DNA from: Candidatus Woesearchaeota archaeon
GTDB taxonomy: Archaea; Nanobdellota; Nanobdellia; Woesearchaeales; GW2011-AR4
Length of the DNA: 28,369 nt
Direction: 5' to 3'
Assembly: GCA_016185815.1 (NCBI GenBank)
Contig: JACPMT010000064.1
Span: forward strand, 1-28,369
The notes beneath the pieces were generated by a model, which did not search any database, was not told the origin of the DNA, and was given only the letters and a program-made list of their open reading frames with translations. Below are positions 1 through 7,402 of the stretch, piece after piece. Every line of letters begins with the position of its first letter. Positions within the stretch are counted from its first letter, which is position 1. A program made the position numbers and the translations under genes.

Positions 1-2501
1 ATCATGTCTTCTGATGCAATAAAATAAGCTTCTGGCGGCTCGCAATGTGTCAATGAAAGAATCTTTTCAGTCTGTCCTGCGTCGAGCTTAAGTTCTTTCA
101 GCTTTTTTTCTGCTTCTTTTTTGTTCAAGACAATAATCTCGTTTAGTATCTTAATTGATAAGTGGGTATCCTTGTTGATTTTGTATAACTCGTCAAAAGC
201 GCTGTTGCTTCCACAATCCAGCATCCTGAGGATTCCCGCAGCCTGCACTTCATTATCTGTCATTAAAAGCTTTCCAACCCAATGCGCAGCTGGGGAAGTC
301 TGAGTTGTGCCGTCAAAAGTCACTGGCCTGTCAGCTATCGCTTTAAAATGGTGCCCAAAGTCCCACCAAGAGGTAATTATTGCATTCTGGCTTGAGTCTT
401 GCTTTATTTTAATCAAGGAATTGTACCACGCATCGTTAACAATTGGTATATCTGATCCTGCAGTGCCGATAGCGCCCCTTATAGGACCGACATACATCAA
501 AAGCAAAAATACAATTAAAATGCCGCTGCCTATTACCTTGTGTATCTTAAGCTCTTTTGTTAGCCATTTGGATAAATAAGAATATGATTTTCCAAGAGCA
601 ACCCCAAATGCAACGCTGAATGCAGGAGCTAGCAGCAGTGTAAACCTAACACCTTTAATGCTAGCAAAAATAGTTGAAATCACCCAAAGTGACAATAATA
701 TAGAAAGCTTGAAATCGTATGACGAATCCTTTTTGTACACAGAAATGCATATCCTAATAAAAATTGGCAGTATTATCCAAATCATCAAACTCGTGATGGA
801 TATTGATTGGTATAGTTTAGGTTTATCGCCGCCAAAACTAATAAACAGGATTCCATAAAAAACAGCAGTTGCAAGAAGATAGATAAAATCAAATTTTTTT
901 ACTCCGTCTTTTCTTGATACTGCTAGGACTAACCCCCACAAGCTTATAAAAAAGAGGAATGGGCCGCCTATAGAGTTTATAATGCCGTTGATTGAGCCTT
1001 CATTCAATTCCGCAACCGTAGTCAGTACATTAGGCCATAATGAAGCAGCTACAGGTGCTTTAATCGATTGAAATCTAAAGGGACCAAGAAAGCCGCCTTG
1101 AAATGTAGGCCATCCTGAAAATAAGATAACAAATACAGCTGTCGAGAAGAAATAAACAAAACCTACAATTACGACATTCCTGATGTCAGTATTTGAAACA
1201 AGCAGCCTTATATTTCTTGTTGCGTCTTTAAAATTTACCAAAACCAAATATAAAAATGTCAATGCAATAGTTGAAAGCAGGAAGTCAAAAATATACCACC
1301 ATCCGCTCCATGCAAAAATAAACAATCCTGTAAAAAAACCGGCAATTGCTGTAATAACCACAATTTTTAGCGCACTTTTAGCTTCTATGGTTGCAACAAA
1401 TAACCAGGTAATCAGCAAAGGAAAGAAAATAACCCACACATCATTGTCTGGATGCAATGTTCTTGATAAAAAAGCACCATTGATAGCCATCATCATTCCC
1501 GCAAAAAATCCGCCAGTGTCGCCTGCGATTCTTCTTGCGATTAAAAAAACAAGCAGCACGCACAGTGCTGAAAAAAGTAAAACAAGATAAAACATAGAAT
1601 CCATCAGTCTTAAATCAGGAGCAAAAAAATGCAGAAATTTATAAAAATAAGCGTATGCATATGAGGGGAACATGTCGGGAAATACAAACCTTCCGAGCGG
1701 GGCTAATTGGTGGTTATCAAATGGCTTGATTTCCTTAAGTGCGTTTTCCTTTAATATGTCTCCGGGATGGCCGTGGTCCACAATATTCTTTGCATACCTG
1801 AACCAGTAATAAGGATCAATGTCAGGCATATAATTTTTTCCATTCTCGTCTTGGAAAAATGATTTAAGGTAATTTGATGTCTGTCTTATCTGCTCATCAA
1901 TTTGTTGTTTATTCTGTGAAATTATTTTTTGTATTTCGGTATCGATTAGTGCATTTTTATTTGCATCAGGCAGATTTGGGTATTGCTGGTCGATAGACGC
2001 TTTTATCTGTGATCTTATGCCGTTTATTACACTGTTTGTCGCCCAGTCGTCAGTTATCGGCAGGGTTCCAGCCTGCATCCTTATGTAAATTGAAAGGATT
2101 ATCGGGACAAGGGCAATAAAAACAGCGCCGTAATTTTTGAAGAAATCAATTGCTTTGCCCCAGTTTATCGCTAGGTCCTCTGCGCCTCCAGTTTCTTTTT
2201 CATCCGATTTAAAGAATTTTTTTATCCTGCCAAAGTCAAAGGACATCTCTATATCACCATCCTCTTTTTTATGCTTAGTTCTTTGAATATGCTCTGCTTC
2301 CGCTTCTTCTTCCCCACCTTTAAAAAAACTCTTTATTCTGCCAAAATCAATCGTTATTTCATCATCTTTTTTATCCGTCTTTTCCAAAGAAATCTCTGTA
2401 TTTTCATCTGCCTTCTTGTCTTCTTCCTTTTTATCACTTTTAAAGAATTTTTTTATCCTGCCAAAGTCAATAGATATCTCTTCATCTTCTTTTGGATCCA
2501 T
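1..2501 (-). CDS. aglB: STT3/AglB oligosaccharyltransferase catalytic subunit, C-terminus cut by window edge
   Basis: Membrane enzyme that transfers a lipid-linked oligosaccharide to Asn of N-x-S/T sequons on the outer face of the membrane. I translated 833 codons from ATG 2501; the frame is open to base 1, so the C-terminal end is missing. Family motifs are all present: DID-PYYW in the first outer loop (bases about 1803-1823), the DND of the second acidic motif after RTLHP (1440-1448), TVAE of the TIXE-type loop (about 1008-1019), and the WWDFG signature in the C-terminal globular domain (354-368). The last visible residues, C-PPEAYFIASEDM, also fit archaeal STT3. Residues 1-122 are a charged cytoplasmic extension with three clear and one degenerate repeat, followed by the first membrane helix (about 124-141). 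The start has a GAGGTGG Shine-Dalgarno site about 10 bases upstream. It lies 65 bases after the reductase gene and is probably co-transcribed with it. Many predicted substrates lie nearby. Confidence 0.95.
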   Translation of the reverse strand, partial: MDPKEDEEISIDFGRIKKFFKSDKKEEDKKADENTEISLEKTDKKDDEITIDFGRIKSFFKGGEEEAEAEHIQRTKHKKEDGDIEMSFDFGRIKKFFKSDEKETGGAEDLAINWGKAIDFFKNYGAVFIALVPIILSIYIRMQAGTLPITDDWATNSVINGIRSQIKASIDQQYPNLPDANKNALIDTEIQKIISQNKQQIDEQIRQTSNYLKSFFQDENGKNYMPDIDPYYWFRYAKNIVDHGHPGDILKENALKEIKPFDNHQLAPLGRFVFPDMFPSYAYAYFYKFLHFFAPDLRLMDSMFYLVLLFSALCVLLVFLIARRIAGDTGGFFAGMMMAINGAFLSRTLHPDNDVWVIFFPLLITWLFVATIEAKSALKIVVITAIAGFFTGLFIFAWSGWWYIFDFLLSTIALTFLYLVLVNFKDATRNIRLLVSNTDIRNVVIVGFVYFFSTAVFVILFSGWPTFQGGFLGPFRFQSIKAPVAASLWPNVLTTVAELNEGSINGIINSIGGPFLFFISLWGLVLAVSRKDGVKKFDFIYLLATAVFYGILFISFGGDKPKLYQSISITSLMIWIILPIFIRICISVYKKDSSYDFKLSILLSLWVISTIFASIKGVRFTLLLAPAFSVAFGVALGKSYSYLSKWLTKELKIHKVIGSGILIVFLLLMYVGPIRGAIGTAGSDIPIVNDAWYNSLIKIKQDSSQNAIITSWWDFGHHFKAIADRPVTFDGTTQTSPAAHWVGKLLMTDNEVQAAGILRMLDCGSNSAFDELYKINKDTHLSIKILNEIIVLNKKEAEKKLKELKLDAGQTEKILSLTHCEPPEAYFIASEDM
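2136..2477 (-). repeat. Tandem DFGRIKxFFK repeats in the STT3 cytoplasmic N-terminus
   Basis: Three copies of a 13-residue unit encode ISIDFGRIKKFFK (2439-2477), ITIDFGRIKSFFK (2319-2357) and MSFDFGRIKKFFK (2208-2246). A degenerate fourth, AINWGKAIDFFK (2136-2171), runs into the first membrane helix. The linkers are 24-27 residues, rich in Lys, Asp and Glu. The first and third copies are nearly identical in DNA as well. The pattern looks like short amphipathic helices on flexible linkers. Their role is unknown. Confidence 0.85.
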
Positions 2502-2566
2502 AAGTCACGACCACCTCTCAAAAGGGAAAGAATGCTTTTTAAAAAGCTTTTGTTATGCAAAAAGTA

Positions 2567-3658
2567 TCAGGCAAAAAGCATTCTTGAAAACAATAAAAAC
2601 CTCGGCTCTTTCAGCAAGAGGTTTGCAACCAATGGAATAGGAGTGTCCCTGTCATATTTTTTTAAGATTCTTCTTACCTTTTCCTTGCTCATTAAGCCAA
2701 GCAGCTTGTCATAATCCCTGTCAGAAAATTTATTTAATAGATTTCTTATCCTGAGGTGCAACAGAAGCTCTTTTCCGGATTGTCTTTTGAATTCCCTGTT
2801 GTAGTCCTTATTATTGATGATGCAATCGCACAGCGTTTGCGCTGCCTTGAGCGAAGGAATTATGCCGCCTCCTGTTGTTGCCTTGACCTGGGCAGCAGCA
2901 TCCCCAATCAAATAGACATTCCCTTTTTGTATGGTCTTTTTTGGGTTGTACAACGGTATCAAGCCTGACTCCCAGCACAAGACATCCTTTTTGCCTGTCC
3001 TGTCTTTCAGGAACCTGTAGAAATGCTCTTGGGCATTTTCGAAACAGCCAATGCCAATCCTTGCAATGTTGTCAGATTCAGGGACGCACCACCCGAAAAA
3101 ATCTGGAAAGTCGCTTCCGAAATAAGTCTCAAATGCCGTTGTGTCCATTGCAAGCCTTGCTTTTGCCTGCATTCCCACATAGTTTATTGAATATGAATTA
3201 AGCCCAGCAGCCTTTGCAACAGCAGAGTAAGGGCCGTCAGCTCCTACAATAACATCAGTTTTTATTTTTTTTATTTTATTGTCTTTTTTATCCTTTGCAA
3301 TAACTGTGTTTTTACCGTCAAGTCCTATAAATTTGTGGTTTAACAAAATATTAACGCCCTCATTTTGTGCCATATCTCCGACAAACCGGTCAAATTTGTC
3401 GCGCCACATCACGATTTCATCGACATTGACCTCTATCCTGCTGTTTTTGCTGACCACAATAACCTTGTCAAGCTTCTTTGCTATGACCTCATTTTTGAGC
3501 TTGAAGAAATTCTCAATTGAATGGGTGACAATGCCTGTGCACTGGACTGGCGAGCCGATTCTGTTATGCTCTTCTAAGACTGTTGCCTTTTTGCCCTGTT
3601 TGGCAAGCAGATAGGCAAGATAGCTTCCGGCAGGACCAGCCCCGACTATGGTTATCAT
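2567..3658 (-). CDS. Geranylgeranyl reductase family FAD-dependent oxidoreductase
   Basis: Flavoprotein of the archaeal (di)geranylgeranyl reductase family, which saturates the isoprenoid chains of membrane lipids or of the dolichol-type glycan carrier. The FAD Rossmann motif is at the very N-terminus (IVGAGPAG, residues 4-11), followed by the conserved SPVQCTGIV, a VIVGADGPYS motif, FFGWCVPESDNIARIGIG (the family's YxWxFP-like region) and the second FAD motif IGDAAAQVKATTGGGI near residue 252. I chose ATG 3658, giving 363 residues, because the frame in front of it adds only a non-conserved extension and because a TATA box at 3681-3690 lies about 28 bases upstream, which predicts a leaderless mRNA. 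STT3 follows on the same strand; glycan carrier saturation and N-glycosylation would be a sensible pairing, but that is inference. Exact substrate is not known. Confidence 0.88.
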   Translation of the reverse strand: MITIVGAGPAGSYLAYLLAKQGKKATVLEEHNRIGSPVQCTGIVTHSIENFFKLKNEVIAKKLDKVIVVSKNSRIEVNVDEIVMWRDKFDRFVGDMAQNEGVNILLNHKFIGLDGKNTVIAKDKKDNKIKKIKTDVIVGADGPYSAVAKAAGLNSYSINYVGMQAKARLAMDTTAFETYFGSDFPDFFGWCVPESDNIARIGIGCFENAQEHFYRFLKDRTGKKDVLCWESGLIPLYNPKKTIQKGNVYLIGDAAAQVKATTGGGIIPSLKAAQTLCDCIINNKDYNREFKRQSGKELLLHLRIRNLLNKFSDRDYDKLLGLMSKEKVRRILKKYDRDTPIPLVANLLLKEPRFLLFSRMLFA

Positions 3659-3680
3659 GGCTTTTTTGGTAGATTTGCCC

Positions 3681-3690
3681 AATTTATATA
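3681..3690 (-). promoter_or_regulatory. TATA box for the reductase-STT3 unit
   Basis: On the minus strand the sequence reads TATATAAATT, centred about 28 bases before ATG 3658. Archaeal transcription starts about 25 bases after the TATA centre, so the mRNA should begin at or within a few bases of the start codon. Confidence 0.6.
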
Positions 3691-3744
3691 GGTAATGCCC
3701 TACATGCATAAATAAAACCAAAATTGTACCTACTCTCCAATAAC

Positions 3745-3760
3745 GAAAACTTTAAAAAGG
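3745..3760 (+). promoter_or_regulatory. BRE plus TATA box for the surface-protein gene at 3792
   Basis: CGAAAACTTTAAAAAGG combines an A-rich BRE-like stretch with a TTTAAAAA box. The predicted transcript start is near 3781, about 10 bases before ATG 3792. It faces away from the TATA box at 3681-3690, so the two promoters form a divergent pair. Confidence 0.6.
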
Positions 3761-3791
3761 GCAATATACTACCAGTAAGCGTTGAAGCATA

Positions 3792-5465
3792 ATGAATAAG
3801 AAAATAATTGTTTTTGGGGCATTTTTGCTTTTTGCAGTGTTATTCAGCGGCATTTCTTATGCCAGCTCTGTATTTGGCGATGCCGGAGATGTTTCTATTG
3901 ACAGGGTCAAGGCTAACAGCAAGGTCCTTGCAGAAAGCAGGACAAATTTTTTAGAGGATGATGACGAGATTGACCTGCAGGTTAGCTTAACCGCAACAGA
4001 GGATGTAAGCAATATGCACGTGGAGGCAATTCTGACAGACTTGGATACAGACAACACAGTTGCAGACTCAAGCAGCACCTTTACATTGAAGACAAACGAA
4101 AGCACTCTTGTGGCTTTGAACATGAAGCTAATTGACTTATTAAAACGGCAAAAGGATTTCAGGCTTGAAGTGAGGGTTGTTGATGTTGAAGGAGGCATAG
4201 AGCAGAAATCATTTGACATAAAGTTTACAGGCGGCGCTGTCAGGGGTGCAAGGGAAGGGCTTGACATATCAATTGACAAAGTCGAGCTTGAGGACTCCAC
4301 TCTTGCTGAAGACGAGAGTAACTTTGTGATTATTGACAAAGGCAAAAGAGAGCTTGACTTGAAGGTGAGGCTGACATCGCTTGAAAACATAGAAGACGCG
4401 CACATAGATGCTGTATTGTCCTTTGAAAACGGGGATGTTGTTGCAGATGCAACAGCCACATTTGACATTAATGACGGTGCAGATTCAGTCAAAGAGCTTG
4501 AGCTGCCTTTGATAGGCAGGTTCGAGCAAAACAGCTTTAAGCTTAAGGTTAAGATTGTTGACGCTGAAGGGAACTCAGAAGAAAAATTTTATGGCCTGAA
4601 AATAAGCCAGAAGAAATTCCCGTTTGTAATAAGCAGCATATCACTGGCTCCTGACAATGCAGAGGCAGGCAAAAACCTTATTGCAAGATTAAGGTTCAAG
4701 AACAGCGGAGTTGTCCCTCTTGAAGGCATCAATGCAAAAGTCAGCATTCCCGAGCTCGGCATTTCATCCACAAAATTTGTTGACCAGCTCAAAAACAGCG
4801 GCAGGCTGTCTGAAATAAGGGAAGACTTCATACTCAAAATTCTGGACAGCACGCCAACAGGAACCTACACTTTAAAATCAGAGATATCATCGCAGTTTGG
4901 CGGTGATGCAGAAGTCAAGGAGCTGCCGGTTTTTATCCTTGGCAAGGATGAGCAAGGCATTCAGGCAGTCAATGACAGGCTGGTGATCAGCGTTCCAATA
5001 GTAAAGCAGGACATTTACAACGACGGCAGCGAGGTTATATACCCGTTTACCCTGACAAATGAGGGCCCGGATTCAAATACCTACACATTATCCCTAGACG
5101 GGGCGAACTGGGCTGATTTAAGGCTAAGTGAATCAAGCGCATTTGTCATAAAGCCCAAAGAGTCCAAGACAATCAATGTATATGCTTCCACAAATGCATA
5201 TGCAAAAGGCGAGCAGGTATTCTTAGTTGCAGTCAAGAATAGTGCTGGCGAGGTTTTGAAGCAGATTTCATTAAAGGGAAATGTCATTCCTGTAAAAAGC
5301 CCGTTAATTGCAAAATTAAAGGATGCGCTTGGAACAGTGTTCATAGGCATTGTTATTTTCCTCATTGTAATAGGCTCATTTTTCGGCATTAGGAAATTAA
5401 TGAGGAGCAGCGGCAGCGAAGAAGCAAGCGAAATTACAGGCATGGAAAGCGAGTCTTATTATTGA
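3792..5465 (+). CDS. Secreted, C-terminally anchored beta-domain surface protein with internal duplication
   Basis: 557 residues. A signal peptide (about 1-25, ending SYA) leads into an extracellular region and a C-terminal membrane helix (about 510-530) with a short charged cytoplasmic tail. Two homologous units of about 112 residues lie in tandem (about 34-145 and 158-272). Both start with SIDxV, contain a DL-V-LT core with A-L--ENGD-VADATATF-like strands, and end V-D-EG--E-K. After them come a CARDB-like domain (about 276-380: EAGKNLIARLRFKNSG) and a NEW3/COG1470-like domain (about 395-495: FTLTNEGPDSNTYTLS...W). This is the build of proteins often annotated as putative S-layer or cell-surface proteins in DPANN archaea. 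The next gene is similar in overall design and only 51 bases downstream, so the two probably form an operon. No catalytic motif is seen; a structural or adhesive role is inferred. Confidence 0.75.
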   Translation: MNKKIIVFGAFLLFAVLFSGISYASSVFGDAGDVSIDRVKANSKVLAESRTNFLEDDDEIDLQVSLTATEDVSNMHVEAILTDLDTDNTVADSSSTFTLKTNESTLVALNMKLIDLLKRQKDFRLEVRVVDVEGGIEQKSFDIKFTGGAVRGAREGLDISIDKVELEDSTLAEDESNFVIIDKGKRELDLKVRLTSLENIEDAHIDAVLSFENGDVVADATATFDINDGADSVKELELPLIGRFEQNSFKLKVKIVDAEGNSEEKFYGLKISQKKFPFVISSISLAPDNAEAGKNLIARLRFKNSGVVPLEGINAKVSIPELGISSTKFVDQLKNSGRLSEIREDFILKILDSTPTGTYTLKSEISSQFGGDAEVKELPVFILGKDEQGIQAVNDRLVISVPIVKQDIYNDGSEVIYPFTLTNEGPDSNTYTLSLDGANWADLRLSESSAFVIKPKESKTINVYASTNAYAKGEQVFLVAVKNSAGEVLKQISLKGNVIPVKSPLIAKLKDALGTVFIGIVIFLIVIGSFFGIRKLMRSSGSEEASEITGMESESYY

Positions 5466-5516
5466 TTGTGGTTATTCTTTTTTATATTAGTCAAATTTGT
5501 CCTAGGGAAACTATTC

Positions 5517-6488
5517 ATGAGCACAGCAAAAAAGGCATTAATGGTTTTTGTTGTATTTTTATGTTTGCTTAGCTTTGTTTATGCGCAGGATTATGATTAT
5601 TCCTTGTTTTCTGGCAAATTTTATGACGCAAAAGAAGGACTGGAAAAAATTGAGTTTGAACTCAACAATGGAACTTATAATATTTGCGGGCATGAGGATA
5701 AGCAGCTGCCTATTTTAGTTGTTAACAAAGGCTCTGTTGGCAACAAGTACAAACTGCAGGCATCTGGAGTTGGCTGGGCCAGCCTGAATGCGCAGGAATT
5801 TTCATTGCCCGGAAAACAAAGCGGTGTTGTGCTCTTGGAATTAAAGCCCGGGCAAAATACCATAGGGAACTATAAGATTCAGGTAAATGGGCTGTCTTCC
5901 GCCGGAAATGTAAAAAGGGAGCTGCTGCTGGATATAAGCGTTGAAAGATGCCGTTCCTTGAAATTAGAGCTTGGAAAGGAAGAGGATAAGGTTTGCGGCG
6001 GGATAAAAAAGCAATACAGCGGAGAAATAACAAATGCCGGGGAACAGGAAATCGATGTTGAATTAAGCTTAAAGGGCCCAAACTGGATAAGCCTAGACAA
6101 AGATATTATTTCTGTTGCTGCAAATAACACGCAATACTTCAGGCTGAATGCAGATGTGCCGGCAAATGCAAAAGGCATTTTTGATGCCATTGTAAGTGCC
6201 ATAATAAAAAATATGACAATCAAGGAAGAAAAAAGACTAAGCATAGAGGTTGTGCCTAAATATGACTGCTATAAAGCAGATGCTTTAGCTGAAGATGCCG
6301 TTTCAAAAAGCATTGATAATGCAGTTTTAACCAAAGAAAATAAATTTTTGAACGGACTTAAATCATTTTTTGTTTTTTATAAATTCTATTTAATAAGCGG
6401 CATTTTAATATCTTTGCTTTTCATATTTCTGATTGAGTTCCATAAACCATTGCTTAAATTGCTGAAAGGCACAAGCAAGAAAAAATAA
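5517..6488 (+). CDS. Secreted membrane-anchored protein with two NEW3-like Ig domains
   Basis: 323 residues from ATG 5517. An upstream TTG at 5466 would add a second hydrophobic stretch in front of a good signal peptide (MSTAKKALMV...FVYA, cleavage near 24), so I reject it. The outer part holds two related domains of about 100 residues. Each begins with a Cys segment (NICGHEDKQ; KVCGGIKKQ), followed by a 'VNKGS-x-N-Y' or 'TNAGEQE' turn and a conserved Trp (GWASL, NWISL). This is the pattern of the COG1470/NEW3 beta-sandwich. A membrane helix near residues 281-303 (FYLISGILISLLFIFLI) is followed by a basic tail (KGTSKKK). It follows the 557-residue anchored protein and probably works on the cell surface with it. 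Function is unknown. Confidence 0.7.
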   Translation: MSTAKKALMVFVVFLCLLSFVYAQDYDYSLFSGKFYDAKEGLEKIEFELNNGTYNICGHEDKQLPILVVNKGSVGNKYKLQASGVGWASLNAQEFSLPGKQSGVVLLELKPGQNTIGNYKIQVNGLSSAGNVKRELLLDISVERCRSLKLELGKEEDKVCGGIKKQYSGEITNAGEQEIDVELSLKGPNWISLDKDIISVAANNTQYFRLNADVPANAKGIFDAIVSAIIKNMTIKEEKRLSIEVVPKYDCYKADALAEDAVSKSIDNAVLTKENKFLNGLKSFFVFYKFYLISGILISLLFIFLIEFHKPLLKLLKGTSKKK

Positions 6489-6524
6489 GTGGGGGCGCGG
6501 CGATTTGAACGCCGATCCGACGGT

Positions 6525-6572
6525 ATAGCCCGTTTTTCTTTCATTGGAATATATCCTCAAAGCTCCAAACGA
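6525..6572 (-). other. Anticodon-loop (37/38) intron of tRNA-Trp
   Basis: The 48-base intron begins after G37 (6573) and ends before A38 (6524). A bulge-helix-bulge can be drawn: inner helix CGUUU (6571-6567) with AAACG (6535-6531), a three-base 5' bulge A36-G37-U that puts the cut after G37, a short central helix of C35, C34 and U33 with GGG (6531-6529 region), and the anticodon stem as outer helix. The 3' side is less regular, so it is a relaxed motif. The same intron carries UGGAGC (6567-6562), complementary to GCUCCA of positions 31-36. Confidence 0.75.
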
Positions 6573-6591
6573 CTGGAGCCGTCTATACTAG

Positions 6592-6616
6592 CCAGGATGT
6601 ACGGATTTTTTATAGT
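6592..6616 (-). other. 25-base D-loop insertion in tRNA-Trp, probable second intron
   Basis: The expected D-loop AAUGGCUA is split after UGG, and UGG recurs 25 bases later (6619-6617 and 6594-6592), so the edges are uncertain by three bases. One possible splicing fold pairs GUAU of the D-stem with GUAC (6602-6599) and GGA (6618-6616) with UCC (6605-6603), leaving a three-base AAU bulge. Cutting AA/U would remove 6619-6595 and restore AAUGGCUA. The outer helix of this fold is weak. Confidence 0.6.
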
Positions 6617-6655
6617 CCATTATACTACGCCCCCGTCAGAATCAGAATTAATTAG

Positions 6656-6667
6656 CGTTATTTAAAG
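6656..6667 (-). promoter_or_regulatory. TATA box for tRNA-Trp
   Basis: On the minus strand the sequence reads CTTTAAATAACG, about 26 bases before the first tRNA base at 6634. That is the normal archaeal spacing for a start at or just before the tRNA. Confidence 0.55.
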
Positions 6668-6690
6668 ATTGTTGTTTTTCCAATTTCAAT

Positions 6691-6700
6691 AATTTTAAAT
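6691..6700 (+). promoter_or_regulatory. TATA box for the small membrane protein gene
   Basis: AATTTTAAAT is centred about 27 bases before ATG 6724, which predicts a leaderless transcript. No Shine-Dalgarno site precedes this ATG, in agreement. Confidence 0.5.
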
Positions 6701-6723
6701 AATGAAATGTATTCTTTTCTTTT

Positions 6724-7068
6724 ATGCGCATTAAAGAATTGTTAAAGCCAAGCATTTTGAAAATTTCTGTTTTCTTGTTTATTGGAATAGTATATTTGTA
6801 CCTTGCAAAAGAAAGCATTTGCGCAGCAAGCTTGTTTTTCGCATTTTGCTATAATGCATATGGCTTCCCTTTTTCTTATCTTATAAGCGGAAACATAGAT
6901 GCTGCTGCAGGGCACATAAAGACATTGTTTCTTGGCGATTATTTCGGCAAGCACGGCAGTGTCCTGCTCAACCCATTTGCGCTTTTTTTAAATCTGGTTG
7001 TAATTTATTTACTGTCTTGTTTTATTGAATATCTGCTTATGAATACAAAAATGAGCATCAAAAGCTGA
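6724..7068 (+). CDS. Small two-helix membrane protein, function unknown
   Basis: 114 residues: a short basic N-terminus (MRIKELLKPSILK), a first membrane helix (about 13-28), an outer segment with a Cys-rich turn (CAASLFFAFCYNAYGFP), and a second helix near 86-105 (LFLNLVVIYLLSCFIEYLL). The layout, a Lys-Pro start, an 'YGFP' turn and an 'LSC' in the last helix, resembles a common family of unassigned small membrane proteins in DPANN archaea; this is from memory and not from a search. The gene stands alone with its own promoter, and its end overlaps the convergent DUF192 gene by 11 bases. No function can be given. Confidence 0.65.
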   Translation: MRIKELLKPSILKISVFLFIGIVYLYLAKESICAASLFFAFCYNAYGFPFSYLISGNIDAAAGHIKTLFLGDYFGKHGSVLLNPFALFLNLVVIYLLSCFIEYLLMNTKMSIKS

Positions 7069-7402
7069 TTTTATCACCAATGCCTGTCTTTGTTCTTTTT
7101 ACAACCCCATTAACCATTTCAACAGCATACATGGCTTTTTTCCTTGATTTATAGAATGTAAAAGGCCTGAAATTCTCCTTTATATCGATGACAATCTTGT
7201 TTTTATCGAGGAATAGTACATCTATGGGGTAAAAGACAAAAAGCATGTGCAAAGCAATTATTTTTTCCTTGCTGAATTTGAAAATCAATGCATTACTTTG
7301 TTTTGCTGAAAACATCAAACCAATAAATTTTGAAAAAATACCGTCGCAGAGCTTGAAATTTTCATCTATAATCCTGTTTTTCGTTGTATTTCTGACAAAC
7401 AT
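7058..7402 (-). CDS. DUF192 family protein
   Basis: 114 residues matching the DUF192 (PF02643) pattern throughout: FIGLMFSAKQSNALIFKF near residues 26-43, the central IALHMLFVFYPIDVLFLDKNKIV (the family's 'MxNTxxPLDxxFID' region), and the C-terminal MYAVEMVNGVVKRTKTGIGDKISF ('vLElpaG...gi..Gd'). The length is typical. Unlike many bacterial members it has no signal peptide, so it is probably cytoplasmic. A TATA-like TTTTTATATG lies about 33 bases upstream (near 7431-7440). The biochemical role of the family is not established. The gene converges on and slightly overlaps the small membrane protein gene. Confidence 0.85.
   Translation of the reverse strand: MFVRNTTKNRIIDENFKLCDGIFSKFIGLMFSAKQSNALIFKFSKEKIIALHMLFVFYPIDVLFLDKNKIVIDIKENFRPFTFYKSRKKAMYAVEMVNGVVKRTKTGIGDKISF

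Larger units (their letters stand above)
6490..6634 (-). tRNA. tRNA-Trp(CCA) gene interrupted twice
   Basis: On the minus strand the acceptor stem is GGGGGCG (6634-6628) pairing with CGCCCCC (6497-6491), with discriminator A73 at 6490 and no encoded CCA. The D-stem is GUAU (6625-6622) and GUAU (6588-6585), with U-A, A-U and two G-U pairs. The anticodon stem is GACGG (6583-6579) and CCGUC (6523-6519). The loop reads C32 U33 C34 C35 A36 G37, so the anticodon is CCA. The variable loop is GGAU, and the T-arm is CGGCG-UUCAAAU-CGCCG (6514-6498). Removing 48 bases from the anticodon loop and 25 bases from the D-loop leaves a normal cloverleaf. A73 and CCA both fit archaeal tRNA-Trp. Confidence 0.92.

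Noticed and set aside
3659..3721. Upstream start for the geranylgeranyl reductase
   Set aside because: The FAD motif normally begins within a few residues of the N-terminus, and the TATA box lies inside the putative extension.
3857..4492. Minus-strand open frame inside the duplicated surface-protein gene
   Set aside because: A Ser-rich shadow of the plus-strand gene. The plus frame has a signal peptide, internal repeats and a membrane anchor.
5466..5516. TTG start at 5466 for the second anchored protein
   Set aside because: It would place a second hydrophobic stretch ahead of a normal signal peptide, and it directly follows the stop of the previous gene without a Shine-Dalgarno site.
6490..6634. 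tRNA-Gly or another isoacceptor
   Set aside because: With the stem GACGG/CCGUC and U33 in place the only consistent anticodon is CCA, and A73 agrees with archaeal tRNA-Trp.
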